Positions 1 through 11,282 are shown, counted from the first letter of the stretch. The stretch is 64,000 bases of DNA from Flectonema sp. DT1601 (GCA_964019425.1 OZ025788.1:1426001-1490000); one strand, 5' to 3'. The notes: generated from the letters alone by a model not told the origin. Numbers and translations are program-made.

Positions 1-1832
1 GAGCCTGCAAACTTGTGTTTGGAAAGATCGAAGATGATCGAAAGGGAGACTATGACGTGAAGTGTACTTTTATTCAAATCTACCAAGAGATTATTCAAGA
101 TTTATTAGATGATAAACGAACAGGTGTTGATGAAAAGAATAAGGGAATAGCAATTAGAGACGACCCAGATGTTGAAGGAGGAGTGTACCTTCACCCAATT
201 ATTCAGCCAACTATTTACAAGGCTGGGGACGATCCAGAGGCTGGAGCGACAGAAGCGTTGCGTTTATTCCACAAGGGTGACAACAACCGTACTGTTGGAT
301 GCACAGATATGAACGCTGTTAGCAGTCGTTCTCACACTATCTTTACTCTCAACATCACTCGTCGTAATAAAATGACTGATGAAGATTATGAAAACCCCGA
401 CAAGGTTGACAAACAAGAGACTAAAGGTCGTCTTATTTTAGTCGATTTAGCAGGTTGTGAACGTCAAAAGAAGACTGCTGCTACTGGTCAACGTCTTAAC
501 GAAGCAAACGCCATCAACAACTCTCTCTTGGTACTTGGAAGATGTATTAAAGCTCTTACAGACCCTAACCAGCACGTTCCATATCGGTATGTATTATATA
601 AGAAAGATTATTTGTTTTGATTAGTGTCATGTGACTGTCACTCTTATAAAATAAATCAATCCAGTGAGTCAAAGCTTACTCGTCTTCTTCAGTATTCATT
701 AGCTGGTCATGGTAAGACTTCTATTGTTGTTACTTGTGGTCCAAGGTATGATATTTATATATTTTAATAAACCAATTAATTGTTTTATTTCTATTATATT
801 AAACTAATCAACCAACACAGTGAGGTCAATCTCGATGAGACGAGAAGTGCTATCGAATTTGGACAGCGTGCTATGACTATTAAACAACACGCTAAGCTTC
901 ACGTAGAGATTGATTACAAGGCTCTTTGTAAGAAGCTTCAAGATCAACTAGACTCCAGAGGAGATGTTGCAAATCAGGATTTGATTGATGAAATCAAGTC
1001 CGACTACGAAGCACAAATACAGAACAGAGATGTTCGCATTAGAGTTCTTGAAATGGAAGTCGAAGAATTAAGAGGCGGGGCAAGCCCTAGAGATGGATCA
1101 CCACCACCAAAGAGTAGTGGAAGTGGTAGTGGCAGTGGTGGAGACAGAAGGTCAAAGAAAGAGGGAAAAGAATCTAAAGAAAGCAGGTCTCGTCGTTCTG
1201 ACAAGGAACGCGACAGCAGCGACAGAGACCGCGAAGAGTCAGACAGTGGTAGTCGACACAGAGATCCTGGTGAGTCTTCTTCAAGAAGTGACAGAGATAA
1301 AGACCGCTCATCAAAGTCTAAGTACAAAGCTATTGTAAAGGAATTAGAGGAAAAGTTAGACTCCTCTGGTATGCAAATTGCAAAGTTGAGGAAAGAAAAA
1401 GTCGGGCTATCCCGCAGTTCAAACGACCTCGAAGCAAAACTTCAGCAAAAGACGATTCAAATTAACCTCCTGGCAGCTAGATACCAAACTATGCTCAGAG
1501 AGAAGGAAGACAAGGTAGAGACAATGCAGGCAGCTATATTAAAGTTACAGAAAGGTGATTACATCTCTCCTACAGCTGACTTGGAAGTTGACGACTCTGA
1601 CGCATCTCCACGGCCTCAAGGAATGGCTGACAATGACTACATTCAGAGACTGGAATTAGTTGTCAGAAAGCTCCGTGAGAAGCAGAGTCAGCTCACAGCC
1701 TACCACCAAAAGTCGAAGGACGCTATTCAGTATTTACAATACCAGTGGGAAGAAGAACAAGAAAAGTGGCAAACTGAACGCGAACGACGAAAGAAGACTG
1801 AGGCCAAGCTCGATAGATACCGCTCTAAGTAG
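1..1832 (+). CDS. Kinesin, KIN-U/ARK-like, 3' part (partial)
   Basis: Partial gene, open at the window start. Coding runs 3-586, 665-745 and 821-1832, with GT-AG introns at 587-664 and 746-820 (donors GTATGT and GTATGA, acceptors CCAG and ACAG); joining them restores VPYRESKLTRLL and the motor end CGPSEVNLDETRSAIEFGQRA. Motor motifs seen: switch I SSRSH, switch II LVDLAGCER, LNEANAINNSLLVLG. The neck, with GQRAM followed by DYKALCKKLQDQLD, resembles the ungrouped KIN-U (ARK) kinesins. Then comes a Ser/Arg/Asp-rich disordered stretch (about 1080-1320) and coiled coil to the stop. No ARM repeats are present. The N-terminal P-loop lies outside the window. A microtubule motor is certain; the subfamily is inference. 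Confidence 0.9.
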
Positions 1833-3125
1833 GTTCCCCAAATCATTTTTCAAGTCTTTTGCCATGCTTTCCCTCCGACACGGTTTCAGGCCCAGTTCGA
1901 GCCCGCTTGCCAATTTATTGCCGGCGGTCTCGGGCTAACACTTAGTGGGTTTCTCATACTTTGTTCCACACTTTGTAACAGCCTGAATGGCGGTACATGT
2001 TCAGTCACTTTTTGCACACTTATTTAATTTTTATTATATCAGATCGTTGGGTCTCAGTTACTTCTATCGGTCTACTGCGTTGCTACTGACTCACTCTTTT
2101 TGAATGCCAGTTGGCGCACAATTCTCTTTTCGCAGTACAGCCAATCCATGGTTACAAGGCTGCTCCAAAAGCAGCAATAATTCTTTTCAATGCGTATCGC
2201 CACTCAGCTTGACTGCTCTATTGAGTGACTTTGTCATTCCTGCGTTATTAACTTGATTCCCTGGCCTCTTTTTCATCGACCAATAGAGGGTTTTTTTTTT
2301 TCTTTCAATTTTTTTTTTTAATAACTTCTCCGACTTTCTTTTTCTGGAAAGATAGTTTCCGTTTGTTGGTTAACTTGTTCTTAGAAGGGGTCTGTACTGA
2401 CATCGCCACAAAAAAAAAGAAAAAAGAATTGTCTGAACATAAATCCGCGAGAATTTCTTAGTTTTGGCGCTTCAATTGACAAGCCCCCTACGAATTCTCA
2501 GACTTGACTCTGCAAGTAACTTATTCTTCCGATTTCTCAAACCCGCAACTTTACCGATACGTACTGTATTGTCACACATGTCTTGTTAATCTATCCTGCG
2601 ACATCTTTCCTTTTCTGTTTGTGGGTTGAACAGCATTGGCATTACCTGTGGCTGAGTCATACAACGGTTTGGTGCACTCCTCACTTCTCTCGACAGATGT
2701 GTGTTATCGAGCGAAGCTTGAATAGTTGGTATTTTATGTTTTTTATTTTATTTTTTTTTATGACAACTTGTATTACCATTATAAATTTTGAAGAAACGAG
2801 AGAGCAAATGAAGGAAAAAATAAGAATAGTGTACAAAAAAAAAGAGGTATTGCAAATAGACACTTTTATGTTTTTTTTTTCTCGTTTTTTTTTTCCCGTA
2901 TTTTTTTTTTTTTTTTTCACCCATTTAAGCTGACGAGATGTTTGACTGCGCGTGCCGACTATCATGAGGGTTTACGGCAACGTACTTCTGACAAGTAGTT
3001 GAATGAATCAGTCTTTCTGTCTTCGATAATACAAGATAAAATATTTTTCTATTTTTCTTTTTTTGTATTTGGTTTCTAGCTGCCAACAGGTGAGACACCT
3101 TACTATTTCTGTTTTTTTCCTTTTT

Positions 3126-3156
<31 letters not shown>

Positions 3157-3872
3157 GGTTCACTTTTTTTTTTTCCCCCTCTGAAATGTGGATTCTATAA
3201 GAAGGTGTGATTTTTTCACCTTAAACGTCACAATTATTTATGAAATGATTTGTGCTCAGAGGCTGGGATCAAAAAGAAGAAGAAGAAAAAAAAAAAAAAA
3301 AAAAAAACTAGAAACAAAGAAACAAGAAATTTAAAAAAAAAAAAGAAAAGGAATATAACCTTCACCAGCGAGAGGTCTGATAAGTAGTCTGGTCGGACTT
3401 CTCTGCAAATTAAGGAAAAAAAAGAGGAGCGAGCGAGTTGCACTTAAATCCACGCACAATGTACTATTCGTACGTGTTAAACCATCACTTTCTGACTACG
3501 CACTGCAGCAAGCGGCGTCTGAGTTGCCTTGTTTGGAACAAGGACAAGGACAATGTCTAAGAGTGCAGAAAGAAGAAATAACCCCAACACCCAAACTTAT
3601 TTTTTTATTTTTTTGCTCTTTTTTTATTATTGAGATCCCCTCCCTGATGCCCCATAACATCTGAGATTCTATTACAGTGTCACGACCCACCGACATCTAT
3701 TCAGAACATGAATTGTGGTTCTTTTTGTTTATTGTTATGTTTGTAGTCACAGCTTTACTACACAACATGTCTGGACGGTAATCTGATTGAGGCACTTTGT
3801 TCAGAAAAGTATTGTCTGAGTTAGTATTTCATAACAATTATCTAACAGGGGGAGGGGGGCTTAACAACTGAA
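1833..3872. other. Intergenic, AT-rich with homopolymers
   Basis: About 2 kb with no coding region I can support. It holds many poly-T and poly-A runs (for example 2873-2918, 3118-3176 and 3280-3345). Short open frames over these runs are Phe- or Lys-rich artefacts. A pyrimidine-rich AG (3847-3848) lies 24 nt before the next start codon. Confidence 0.6.
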
Positions 3873-6734
3873 ATGGCGGAGCGTCCAATGTGCCGCTGCA
3901 TTCTGGTCGGAACTGATTGGCCAGCTGCAGAAGAGGTTACAAAAAACTTATTAGTGAGAATGGATAAAAGTAAACCTATGAGTACCTATGTAAAACAGAT
4001 TTGCACAAAGCTTGGTGTCGACTCAATGGACGGGCTAACTGTGTATCCGTCAAAGGTGGCGTCACTGGTACCAGTTGGAGACCCTCTTGACATGGGAGAT
4101 CCAGTACCTTGTCCACCAACATCACAAGCGTGTGCTGTTTACATTCAAAAGGGTGACGCACCATTACCCTCAGCACCAGCCAAGAAGCCTGCTAAAAAAG
4201 GTTCCAAGCCGGGAGCGAAACCAGCGTCTCCCAAGGCCGCCTCCAAGGCATCTCCAAAGAAGTCAGCTCCTGCAGCTCCTGGAGAAAAGAAAGCACCTGC
4301 AAAACCTGGTGGTAAAGCATCACCTAAGGCATCACCAAAATCGTCCCCGAAAAAGAGTAGTCCAAAAAGTAGTAAGCCTGCTGCTAAGAAATCTCCGTCG
4401 CCGCCTCCTAACCCAACGGGTGCTAAAGAAAAAAAGAAAAAGCCAAGCGACAAGAAAGCGGCTGATTCAGGCCCACCACCTATTCCGGTTGCACCTCCTC
4501 CAGCTTATCCGGGAGAGTCTTTGGGGTTACCGCAATCCCCGTTAGTTGCTCCAACTGCATACAGACATTCCTACCAGCCGTTCGAATCAAATCCACTTCG
4601 TGAGGAGAATCGAAAAAAGCTACTCGAGTTCTACATGAAACATAGTCCTTCTCATATATCAAAGATCGACAGCATTCTAGAAGCATACCAAGGAGATGAG
4701 GACAAAATGTGGCTGAAATTAAAAGAAACCTACGAGGGTCCACTAGCAGCGTCAAGATTGTCCGTCGCGTCAGCCGTCCCGCTCCCTCAGCAGCAAACAT
4801 TTTCAACACCGCAGCCAACAGTGACTCTGGCAGCTATTGGAAAGGAACAGGAATTGAAGATGAAACTCGAAGATGAAAAGATGCACTCTGAGATGAAGAA
4901 TCGCGTTGACTCAACTCTACGGGAATTGCAGGAAATGAGACGGCGAGAAGCTTTGGAAAGGGAGGAACGCGAATCCCGAGACAAACGAGAACGAGACGAA
5001 CGAGACATAGCAATGAAGAGAGACATGGAGAGAGCCAGTAATGACAGAAGGAGTATTGAGAATCTGATTAGGGAAAGGCAACACACGCAATCCATGAGAG
5101 AAGACGAGATAGAAAGACGGGACCGCGAGCTCCGCAAACGACAAGATGATCTTGCTCACGAGAGACAGGAAATGAAACGCCGCGAACTGGATCATCAGCA
5201 ATTCGTAGCAAACGAAGAGCGTGAGATGCGCGCAAGGGCAGAACGGATCCTGTCCCAAACTACAATCGGGTCAGCAGCACCATCTGTCAACGGTGGACAG
5301 TTGCTAAGCAAAACACCTCAAATATTATCTCAGTTAGAAGATGAGAACACTGAACTCCGTACGGAGTTGCAGAAGATTCAGCGCTCTATGGAACAGCAAT
5401 CCATCCCACTGCCGAGGAGTGCTGCTAAGTCACCACCGCCTGCTGAGCTGCAGACCCCAGGCTCTCCTGAGTCTCCGAAACGTTCTCAAATATCACCAAA
5501 GAAAGAGAAGAAATACTCAGCTGAATTCGAACCTGTGGCAGAACAGTTAGAAAGGGCTGGACTACATAAATACGTTCCGGTCCTTGCGTCTCATGATTTT
5601 GATACCTCCGCTTTTCGATTAGTTACCGACAGCGATCTTAAAGAGCTCGGGATTAGTGCTGTCGGTGCTAGGAAACGAATTGTTGCTGAGGCTGAGAAGT
5701 TACGATTGGCAGCATCAGTTGCGTCACCCAGAAATCTACCAACCTTTGATGAACAATACAGCTTAATGAATAGAGGTTCAGGTATTGACACACCTGGTTA
5801 TGCTGAATCTCAAATGGTAAACAGTAAAGTTGATAGAGTTGAGACTATGGTTTCTAATTTACGAAACAAAGTTGATGTCCTGGTTAATAAATCAATCCAA
5901 CCACAAAGCCCTCCTCCAATACCTGTCATGACGAGACAACCGATTACTAATTCAAGACAGAAATCACCTGTTGCGAAACCGTCTTCATCACCGCAGATAT
6001 TTCATTCAAACACTTCGCTGTTGACTTCGAGTCAGACGCTGCAATGGCACCAGTCGGTTCTGAAAGAGTTCTACCAAACAAATGATGTGATAAAAGTACC
6101 ACAAGTTGATCAAATACTTACTGAGTACCACACTAACCTCAATGTACTCTATGAGACGCTAGTTAATATCTACAACATTGAAGCTTCCCAATACGCTGAT
6201 GACGTACGCAAAACCTGTTTAATATATTTCCCAGGAAGGGAACCAGCTGCAGAAATCGTATGTAGAATTTGTAAAGGTAGAGAAGCAGAACTAGTTGAGC
6301 AGTTGATACTCGAAGGAAGAGGTGAAATGACAGGTAGCATGACTGAGCATTATGCTTCAATCTCAAGATGGGCGGAGTTGGAGCATCCTGAAGAGAGAAG
6401 AATTTATTATTATAACGACTTGGCAAAGCTGAGTCAGTGGGCCAAACCAGCCGCTCTTCGAACAAAAGATAAAATTACTGAGGAAGTGATTTCCACTGCG
6501 GTTCCGTCTACCTTAAATAAGATTCCTTTTAGCTCTGTGGGTGCTTCATCACCTCCAAACCCGACGGTCACAGAATGGCAGACTCGTGTAACACATTACA
6601 GAGCTTGGCTGTGTGCATTTCTAGTTAAGCACGACCCGAAGAGACTTGAAGAAGTGGATTCTATTATTGCGCGCTACAAGGGACACGAGGATAATATTCC
6701 TTCAGCTTTTCAGGTAATGTACGGAACACAGTGA
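3873..6734 (+). CDS. Coiled-coil scaffold with SAM and WW domains and three FY/VD/YG helical repeats
   Basis: 953 aa, single exon. The N-terminus (1-95) looks beta-grasp-like. Residues 100-210 are a Lys/Ala/Pro/Ser-rich basic linker. A helical motif of form LxxFYxxxxP...VDxILxxYxGxE...YG appears three times: about 240-290, 727-769 and 907-953, the last ending the protein. Residues 320-462 are a long Arg/Glu coiled coil, with a second short one at 486-510. A SAM domain lies at about 548-610 (LERAGLHKYVPVL, DLKELGI). A WW domain lies at about 830-859 (RWAELEHPEERRIYYYN then QWAKP). The FY/VD/YG motif recurs in cytoskeletal proteins of flagellates, so a cytoskeletal or flagellar scaffold is likely by inference. 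No enzymatic motif is seen. Confidence 0.85.
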   Translation: MAERPMCRCILVGTDWPAAEEVTKNLLVRMDKSKPMSTYVKQICTKLGVDSMDGLTVYPSKVASLVPVGDPLDMGDPVPCPPTSQACAVYIQKGDAPLPSAPAKKPAKKGSKPGAKPASPKAASKASPKKSAPAAPGEKKAPAKPGGKASPKASPKSSPKKSSPKSSKPAAKKSPSPPPNPTGAKEKKKKPSDKKAADSGPPPIPVAPPPAYPGESLGLPQSPLVAPTAYRHSYQPFESNPLREENRKKLLEFYMKHSPSHISKIDSILEAYQGDEDKMWLKLKETYEGPLAASRLSVASAVPLPQQQTFSTPQPTVTLAAIGKEQELKMKLEDEKMHSEMKNRVDSTLRELQEMRRREALEREERESRDKRERDERDIAMKRDMERASNDRRSIENLIRERQHTQSMREDEIERRDRELRKRQDDLAHERQEMKRRELDHQQFVANEEREMRARAERILSQTTIGSAAPSVNGGQLLSKTPQILSQLEDENTELRTELQKIQRSMEQQSIPLPRSAAKSPPPAELQTPGSPESPKRSQISPKKEKKYSAEFEPVAEQLERAGLHKYVPVLASHDFDTSAFRLVTDSDLKELGISAVGARKRIVAEAEKLRLAASVASPRNLPTFDEQYSLMNRGSGIDTPGYAESQMVNSKVDRVETMVSNLRNKVDVLVNKSIQPQSPPPIPVMTRQPITNSRQKSPVAKPSSSPQIFHSNTSLLTSSQTLQWHQSVLKEFYQTNDVIKVPQVDQILTEYHTNLNVLYETLVNIYNIEASQYADDVRKTCLIYFPGREPAAEIVCRICKGREAELVEQLILEGRGEMTGSMTEHYASISRWAELEHPEERRIYYYNDLAKLSQWAKPAALRTKDKITEEVISTAVPSTLNKIPFSSVGASSPPNPTVTEWQTRVTHYRAWLCAFLVKHDPKRLEEVDSIIARYKGHEDNIPSAFQVMYGTQ

Positions 6735-7052
6735 GTCAAACTGGAAAAAAGTTTTTATTAAAAAAATAAATTAAAAAAAATAGTAGTTGTTTTCTTTGTA
6801 CTAATACTCCCCCCTCATCCCTGCCTTGCAATTTCTTTCTTCTTTTTGTTGTTTGTTATTATAATGTACCTCTGTGTGAAAGTCGAATTCCTTTTGAAGT
6901 TTACTTCTATTGTAGTTTTTATTTGAATCGAAGAACCTTTCAATGTTTTTATTAAATTTTATTTTATTACAGCAGTCAGTGTGTACACAACCACTAGGTT
7001 TTCTTCCAACCTATAAATTCACTGGTATTATTTAAAACAGGAGAGCTATCCA
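6735..7052. other. Short intergenic spacer
   Basis: 318 nt, AT-rich, with no coding signal. It ends with TTTAAAACAG (AG at 7039-7040) 12 nt before the next start, a possible acceptor for a 5'UTR intron or a trans-spliced leader. Confidence 0.5.
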
Positions 7053-7673
7053 ATGACACAGTTAGAACCACTACCATCCATAGCAGGTCATGTTATAACC
7101 AGGAGAATCGTACGTACGGCACCTAAACAGAAGAAATTGAGAAAAAGAAAACCAATCACTTCTACTGTGGCTGTGATTAGTGAAATGGAATCAAAAATGA
7201 TAAATGTCGAGGAACTAAAACTTCAAATTAACGAACAGGAAGAAGTTGTAAGACAGATGAATATCGCGAAGGAAGTTCGTTATAAAATGACTGCAGACAT
7301 ACTATCTCAATTATCAGAACTTAGATCACGAGAAACCGAAATATCGAAGAGTCTTGGTCAAGGTGATGATTGTAATTTATCTGATGGCTATTTAAGTGAT
7401 TTCGAGTCTGAGCTATCTGTTTCATCATTCTCTAATGAGGGTCTCTATCAAATCGTCTGTTCAACTTTTAATATAAAATCATTTTCAGAACTAGTCAGTC
7501 GATTGTTTAAAACTAATTACAAAGTAGTAGTCACAGCAAGAGGACTGTACTGTAATACTCTAGCTGTAGTTGTTTTGGATTTAAAAAATAAATTTAATGT
7601 TTCAAATCAACATACGGCATATGTTGATAACGAGCCTCAGTTAGCAGTTACGTTTGAAACTCGCAATGAATAG
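7053..7673 (+). CDS. Hypothetical coiled-coil protein
   Basis: 206 aa, family not recognised. The first 40 residues are basic (KQKKLRKRKP). Residues about 42-103 form a heptad-rich coiled coil. They are followed by an acidic Ser-rich linker (about 104-127) and a compact C-terminal domain of about 75 residues with alternating hydrophobic strands (VVVTARGLY, AVVVLDL). The start is the first ATG after an ACAG acceptor-like site. The downstream two-TM gene begins 218 nt later on the same strand. The order of coiled coil then small domain suggests an adaptor or assembly factor, but no function can be assigned. Confidence 0.7.
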   Translation: MTQLEPLPSIAGHVITRRIVRTAPKQKKLRKRKPITSTVAVISEMESKMINVEELKLQINEQEEVVRQMNIAKEVRYKMTADILSQLSELRSRETEISKSLGQGDDCNLSDGYLSDFESELSVSSFSNEGLYQIVCSTFNIKSFSELVSRLFKTNYKVVVTARGLYCNTLAVVVLDLKNKFNVSNQHTAYVDNEPQLAVTFETRNE

Positions 7674-7890
7674 CCATTTTGAGTAGTTTTTTTTATTTAT
7701 AATCTGGAAAAGAGATAACTCATTGACGTTGCTAACCTGATAATAATAATAATAATAGAAAGTTATATTTTAGAGAGTTCAGATATTATTACCGTATTGA
7801 GACAAAGAATTATTTAATGTTTCCACAACTCCTGTTAATGTTGTCAGGTCAGTTCTTACATTACAATTCAACAACAGGTACATTATTAAT

Positions 7891-10593
7891 ATGACTATTT
7901 ATAATCTGGTATTCAAACAACAAGATAATGGAGGGAGTCTGTGTACCGCTACTGTGTTGTCAGAAGGCAAGCTGATGTATTCTATTTTTGTTTATTTGGA
8001 TAAGAATTCAACGATTGGGACTGTGAGAGATGAGCTAAAGAAGAAAGCAAACCACATGAGTAGGGAAGACGTAGAGATCAGATATAATAACTTCTCTTTA
8101 GACGATGACATGCAATTAGTATCTGCTGTGGAATACGAACCAACTAAAAGAGATGCAGGACGTGGTCGGCGTCTTGTTGAATGGTCTCAAATTGGATCGC
8201 CTGGCTCTCCAAGTGTAGAAAGTGGTCCTCGAGGTCACTTGAGTCAAAATTATTTCAGTCCTAGGAATCGACGTCCTGATATGCCTCCGGGACATGGTTC
8301 ATCTTGGTTTGAGAGTCCTCCTGATGATCAGATTATTAATTTGTGCGGCAGTCCTTTTTCTAATTCTGATGGATCTGCGAATAGTACTCCTCTTCGTATG
8401 AATCCTTCTAAAGGTGATCGTTATAATAATATCCCGCGAGGTCTTGAAACTCGAAGAGGCAGTTACGTACGTGATCGTCCCGGCGGAAGTCTTACGCCAC
8501 CTGCAGTGATGCCAGCAGTTACTACGCCACCAAAACGTAAGCCAACAAGAAAGAACAATACCTCACCTCTTGACGTAATAGAAGTAGGGAATTATACACA
8601 GCAACCAAGGAGGAGGAATAGTTCACCTAATCCGGCACACATGACAGCAACGATACCTCATGATGCATCAGAAGTAGGGAATTATACACAGCCAATGAGG
8701 AATAATAGTTCGCCTCATCCCGCACACATGAAAGCAACATCACCTCATAACGCACCAGAAGTAGGGAACTATACACAACAGCCAAGGAGGAGGAAAAGCC
8801 CGCCTATTCCGGTACGTGAGACAGCGGCGTCACCTCATAACGCACCAGAAGTAGGGAATTATACACAGCCAAGGAGGAAGAACAGTTCGCCTCATCCAGC
8901 ATACATGACAACGACGTCACCTCGTGATGTACCACAGCAACCAAGGAGGAGGAATAGTTCACCTAATCCCGCACACATGACATCAACGATACCTCATGAT
9001 GCATCAGAAGTAGGGAATTATACACAGCCAAGGAGGAAGAACAGTTCGCCTCATCCAGCATACATGACAACGACGTCACCTCGTGATGTACCACAGCAAC
9101 CAAGGAGGAGGAATAGTTCACCTAATCCCGCACACATGACATCAACGATACCTCATGATGCATCAGAAGTAGGGAATTATACACAGCCAATGAGGAATAA
9201 TAGTTCGCCTCATCCCGCACACATGAAAGCGACATCACCTCATAACGCACCAGAAGTAGGGAACTATACACAACAACCAAGGAGGAGGAAAAGCCCGCCT
9301 ATTCCGGTACGTGAGACAGCAACATCACCTCATAACGTACCAGAAGTAGGGATTTATTCGCCACCTGTTCTTTCGTTATATGAGGCTCCGACTGGAGGGG
9401 GATATGATAATGGTCCAAATATTGTTAGTGAACAATCGCAACTTAATATATCAACTGATTCGCTATCTGATTCACGACTTGTTCATATTGGTAGAATGGT
9501 AGACAATTATGGTCCTCTAGTACGAACCTCACGTGTTCTTTCACCACCTATTGCTGATGATCAATACACAAACTGCTCTGACAGGGTTTCTTTACCCGAC
9601 GATTCTGATCCTGGGACCGCACTCGTATCACCCTCCGAGAAAAACCCTCTGGGCAACGACAGTCACAGCACTGAGTCCGCCGAGCCTGAGGTTGCTCCAA
9701 AACCCAAATCATTATTATGGCGGTTTCTGGTTATGTTTGGATTACCAGCAATAATCGGAGGAGTTTGTTGTTGTATTGGACTCGCTTTCCTAATTGTTGG
9801 AATAATATTAGTAGCTGGAGACACTCTGTCAAGTGGAGAGTGTAACTCATCACATCATTCTTGGATGTTCACGTGTGCGTTTAATGACGGGAGTGGATCC
9901 TTCCCAGTCGGTTGGTATTCAAAACCTACATTACTCGTCAACTGGGGTGAGTCTGGTAGACTTGGAGTGTTTGATCCTCCGAAGACTTTACAACCGAATT
10001 CAAGTTGTGAATCTGGAATAGGTATTGGAGGGTACTATCCTTCTGTACCGAGTGATCAATGTGTTGAGTATTGTACTCATTGGTGTCGAGTTAAGGAACA
10101 ACAAGTATTGAAAGATGGTTCTGCAGCCACCGGCAGCATCTGCTGCGAAGCAACAACAGAACCGACTTGCACATGCACTGCTCACAAGCATCCGAGTGTT
10201 GTAGTTGTTGGTAACACGTCGAGCTATGCTGTTGAGTATAAGTTTACTCTGAGTGAGTCTAGCGATGTTATTGAAAAGGAAAACAGACATTGTTCTAATA
10301 TAAGTATGAATGGAATAGACACTGAAGACAATTGTTACATTCAATCCTTTAGAATGTTATCCTCTATGTTGAAACCATTTCCCTGTCACACTAATGAACA
10401 TGTTCCAGATAGTGGATTACGAGATGATATTTGTTACGAAGGATTAACTAATGACAATTCTAATCCAACTGTTGGAAGACCACTTCTACTTTGCGGGTTT
10501 ATAATTTCTGGTATTATTATTTTTATGTTTTCTTTCAGACATTCAGGCATCGAGATTACCAACTCCGAATCAACTCGTTTCTTAGGTGAATGA
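7891..10593 (+). CDS. Two-TM cysteine-rich membrane protein with N-terminal PB1/ubiquitin-like domain, copy A
   Basis: 900 aa. Residues 1-80 look like a beta-grasp fold (strands, a helix around DELKKKANHMS, then DVEIRYNN). Residues 80-610 are disordered, Pro/Arg/Ser-rich, with about nine imperfect repeats built on SEVGNYTQP...SSPHPAHM. TM1 lies at about 616-645 (GGVCCCIGLAFLIVGIILVA), then a cysteine-rich domain of about 210 residues, then TM2 at about 860-885 and a short tail. Likely topology is a long cytosolic N-terminus with a disulphide-bonded extracytoplasmic loop. The start is MTIYNL because stops fill the frame upstream; AG at 7876-7877 lies just before it. Function unknown; the two-TM plus Cys-loop layout superficially recalls channel beta subunits, without detectable motif support. 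Confidence 0.8.
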   Translation: MTIYNLVFKQQDNGGSLCTATVLSEGKLMYSIFVYLDKNSTIGTVRDELKKKANHMSREDVEIRYNNFSLDDDMQLVSAVEYEPTKRDAGRGRRLVEWSQIGSPGSPSVESGPRGHLSQNYFSPRNRRPDMPPGHGSSWFESPPDDQIINLCGSPFSNSDGSANSTPLRMNPSKGDRYNNIPRGLETRRGSYVRDRPGGSLTPPAVMPAVTTPPKRKPTRKNNTSPLDVIEVGNYTQQPRRRNSSPNPAHMTATIPHDASEVGNYTQPMRNNSSPHPAHMKATSPHNAPEVGNYTQQPRRRKSPPIPVRETAASPHNAPEVGNYTQPRRKNSSPHPAYMTTTSPRDVPQQPRRRNSSPNPAHMTSTIPHDASEVGNYTQPRRKNSSPHPAYMTTTSPRDVPQQPRRRNSSPNPAHMTSTIPHDASEVGNYTQPMRNNSSPHPAHMKATSPHNAPEVGNYTQQPRRRKSPPIPVRETATSPHNVPEVGIYSPPVLSLYEAPTGGGYDNGPNIVSEQSQLNISTDSLSDSRLVHIGRMVDNYGPLVRTSRVLSPPIADDQYTNCSDRVSLPDDSDPGTALVSPSEKNPLGNDSHSTESAEPEVAPKPKSLLWRFLVMFGLPAIIGGVCCCIGLAFLIVGIILVAGDTLSSGECNSSHHSWMFTCAFNDGSGSFPVGWYSKPTLLVNWGESGRLGVFDPPKTLQPNSSCESGIGIGGYYPSVPSDQCVEYCTHWCRVKEQQVLKDGSAATGSICCEATTEPTCTCTAHKHPSVVVVGNTSSYAVEYKFTLSESSDVIEKENRHCSNISMNGIDTEDNCYIQSFRMLSSMLKPFPCHTNEHVPDSGLRDDICYEGLTNDNSNPTVGRPLLLCGFIISGIIIFMFSFRHSGIEITNSESTRFLGE
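8577..9350 (+). repeat. Degenerate in-frame coding repeats in copy A
   Basis: About nine units of 26-33 codons carry the cores EVGNYTQ, PRRR and SSPHPAHM. One compound block is duplicated in tandem at a 159-bp (53-codon) offset: the CCACAGCAACC at 8932 recurs at 9091 with near-identical following sequence. All units keep frame. Confidence 0.85.
9734..10391 (+). repeat. Homogenised tract, member 1 (pairs with 12025-12682)
   Basis: A 658-bp tract encoding TM1 and most of the Cys-rich ectodomain. By eye it has about four substitutions and no indels against its partner. Identity drops abruptly at both ends. A second shared tract is 7825-7945 against 11217-11337, covering the 5' flank and the first codons. 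Confidence 0.85.
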
Positions 10594-11282
10594 ATTTTCT
10601 CCTACCGTCAAATGTTTGCCGTGTATGGATTTCAAAAAGTAATTAAATAATTTCTTTTTATTATTATCGTGTTCGCGAAGCGTTTGATTTTTATCAATTC
10701 GGAGGAAACCCTTTCGCAAGAAATATATCAAACGAACTTTTTATTTGTTTAGTTTTTTTTTTTTTTTTTTTTTACTCGCAGTGTATTCTGCGATCTTAGT
10801 TATTTTGTACTTTCGACACGCGAATCGTTTGTTTTTATTGCAACACAGCACACGCGAACTACCTTTTCCTTACAGATTTATCTGGTACATAGTTTTCGTG
10901 TGCAGCTAAAAACATCGTTTTGACTATTTTAGTAATCCTCCTCCTCATCCCCGTAGAGATATACGGAAACAGTACATCGTTTTTGTTTACTAATGTGAGT
11001 CGAGTCCTTTGTTGATCCCTTACGTCGTTAGATGTGATTCTCAAAGACATACAATCAGATTGACAAAAGGGTTTCTGAATAGGCTCTTCAACAATTAGCA
11101 GAGACAAACTGAATTATGGAAATGTTTTAACAACTATCAGTTTAATGAACTTATTCATGAAACTCGTAAAAAAGGATTAAAACTCCACAGCGATAACAAG
11201 TTCTAACTTGAATCCTACAACTCCTGTTAATGTTGTCAGGTCAGTTCTTACATTACAATTCAACAACAGGTACATTATTAAT
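10594..11282. other. Spacer between the tandem membrane-protein genes
   Basis: AT-rich, with a poly-T run at 10748-10772. The segment 11217-11282 repeats the 5' flank of copy A (7825-7890) essentially base for base. A weak minus-strand open frame at 10859-11107 has no family features, and I do not call it. Confidence 0.5.

Noticed and set aside
1004-1327. Open frames opposite and shifted to the Ser/Arg/Asp-rich part of the first kinesin gene
   Set aside because: Low-complexity purine-rich coding DNA opens other frames; the kinesin frame has motifs and splicing support.
2583-2965. Open frames on both strands in the T-rich spacer after the first kinesin
   Set aside because: Composed of Phe/Lys homopolymer translations, no family features.
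10000-10344. Minus-strand frame of 114 codons repeated in the second membrane-protein gene
   Set aside because: It is conserved only because the sense strand was homogenised; no independent features.
10859-11107. 82-codon minus-strand frame between the tandem membrane-protein genes
   Set aside because: No recognisable domain, no start or splice support, and opposite to the strand of all other genes.
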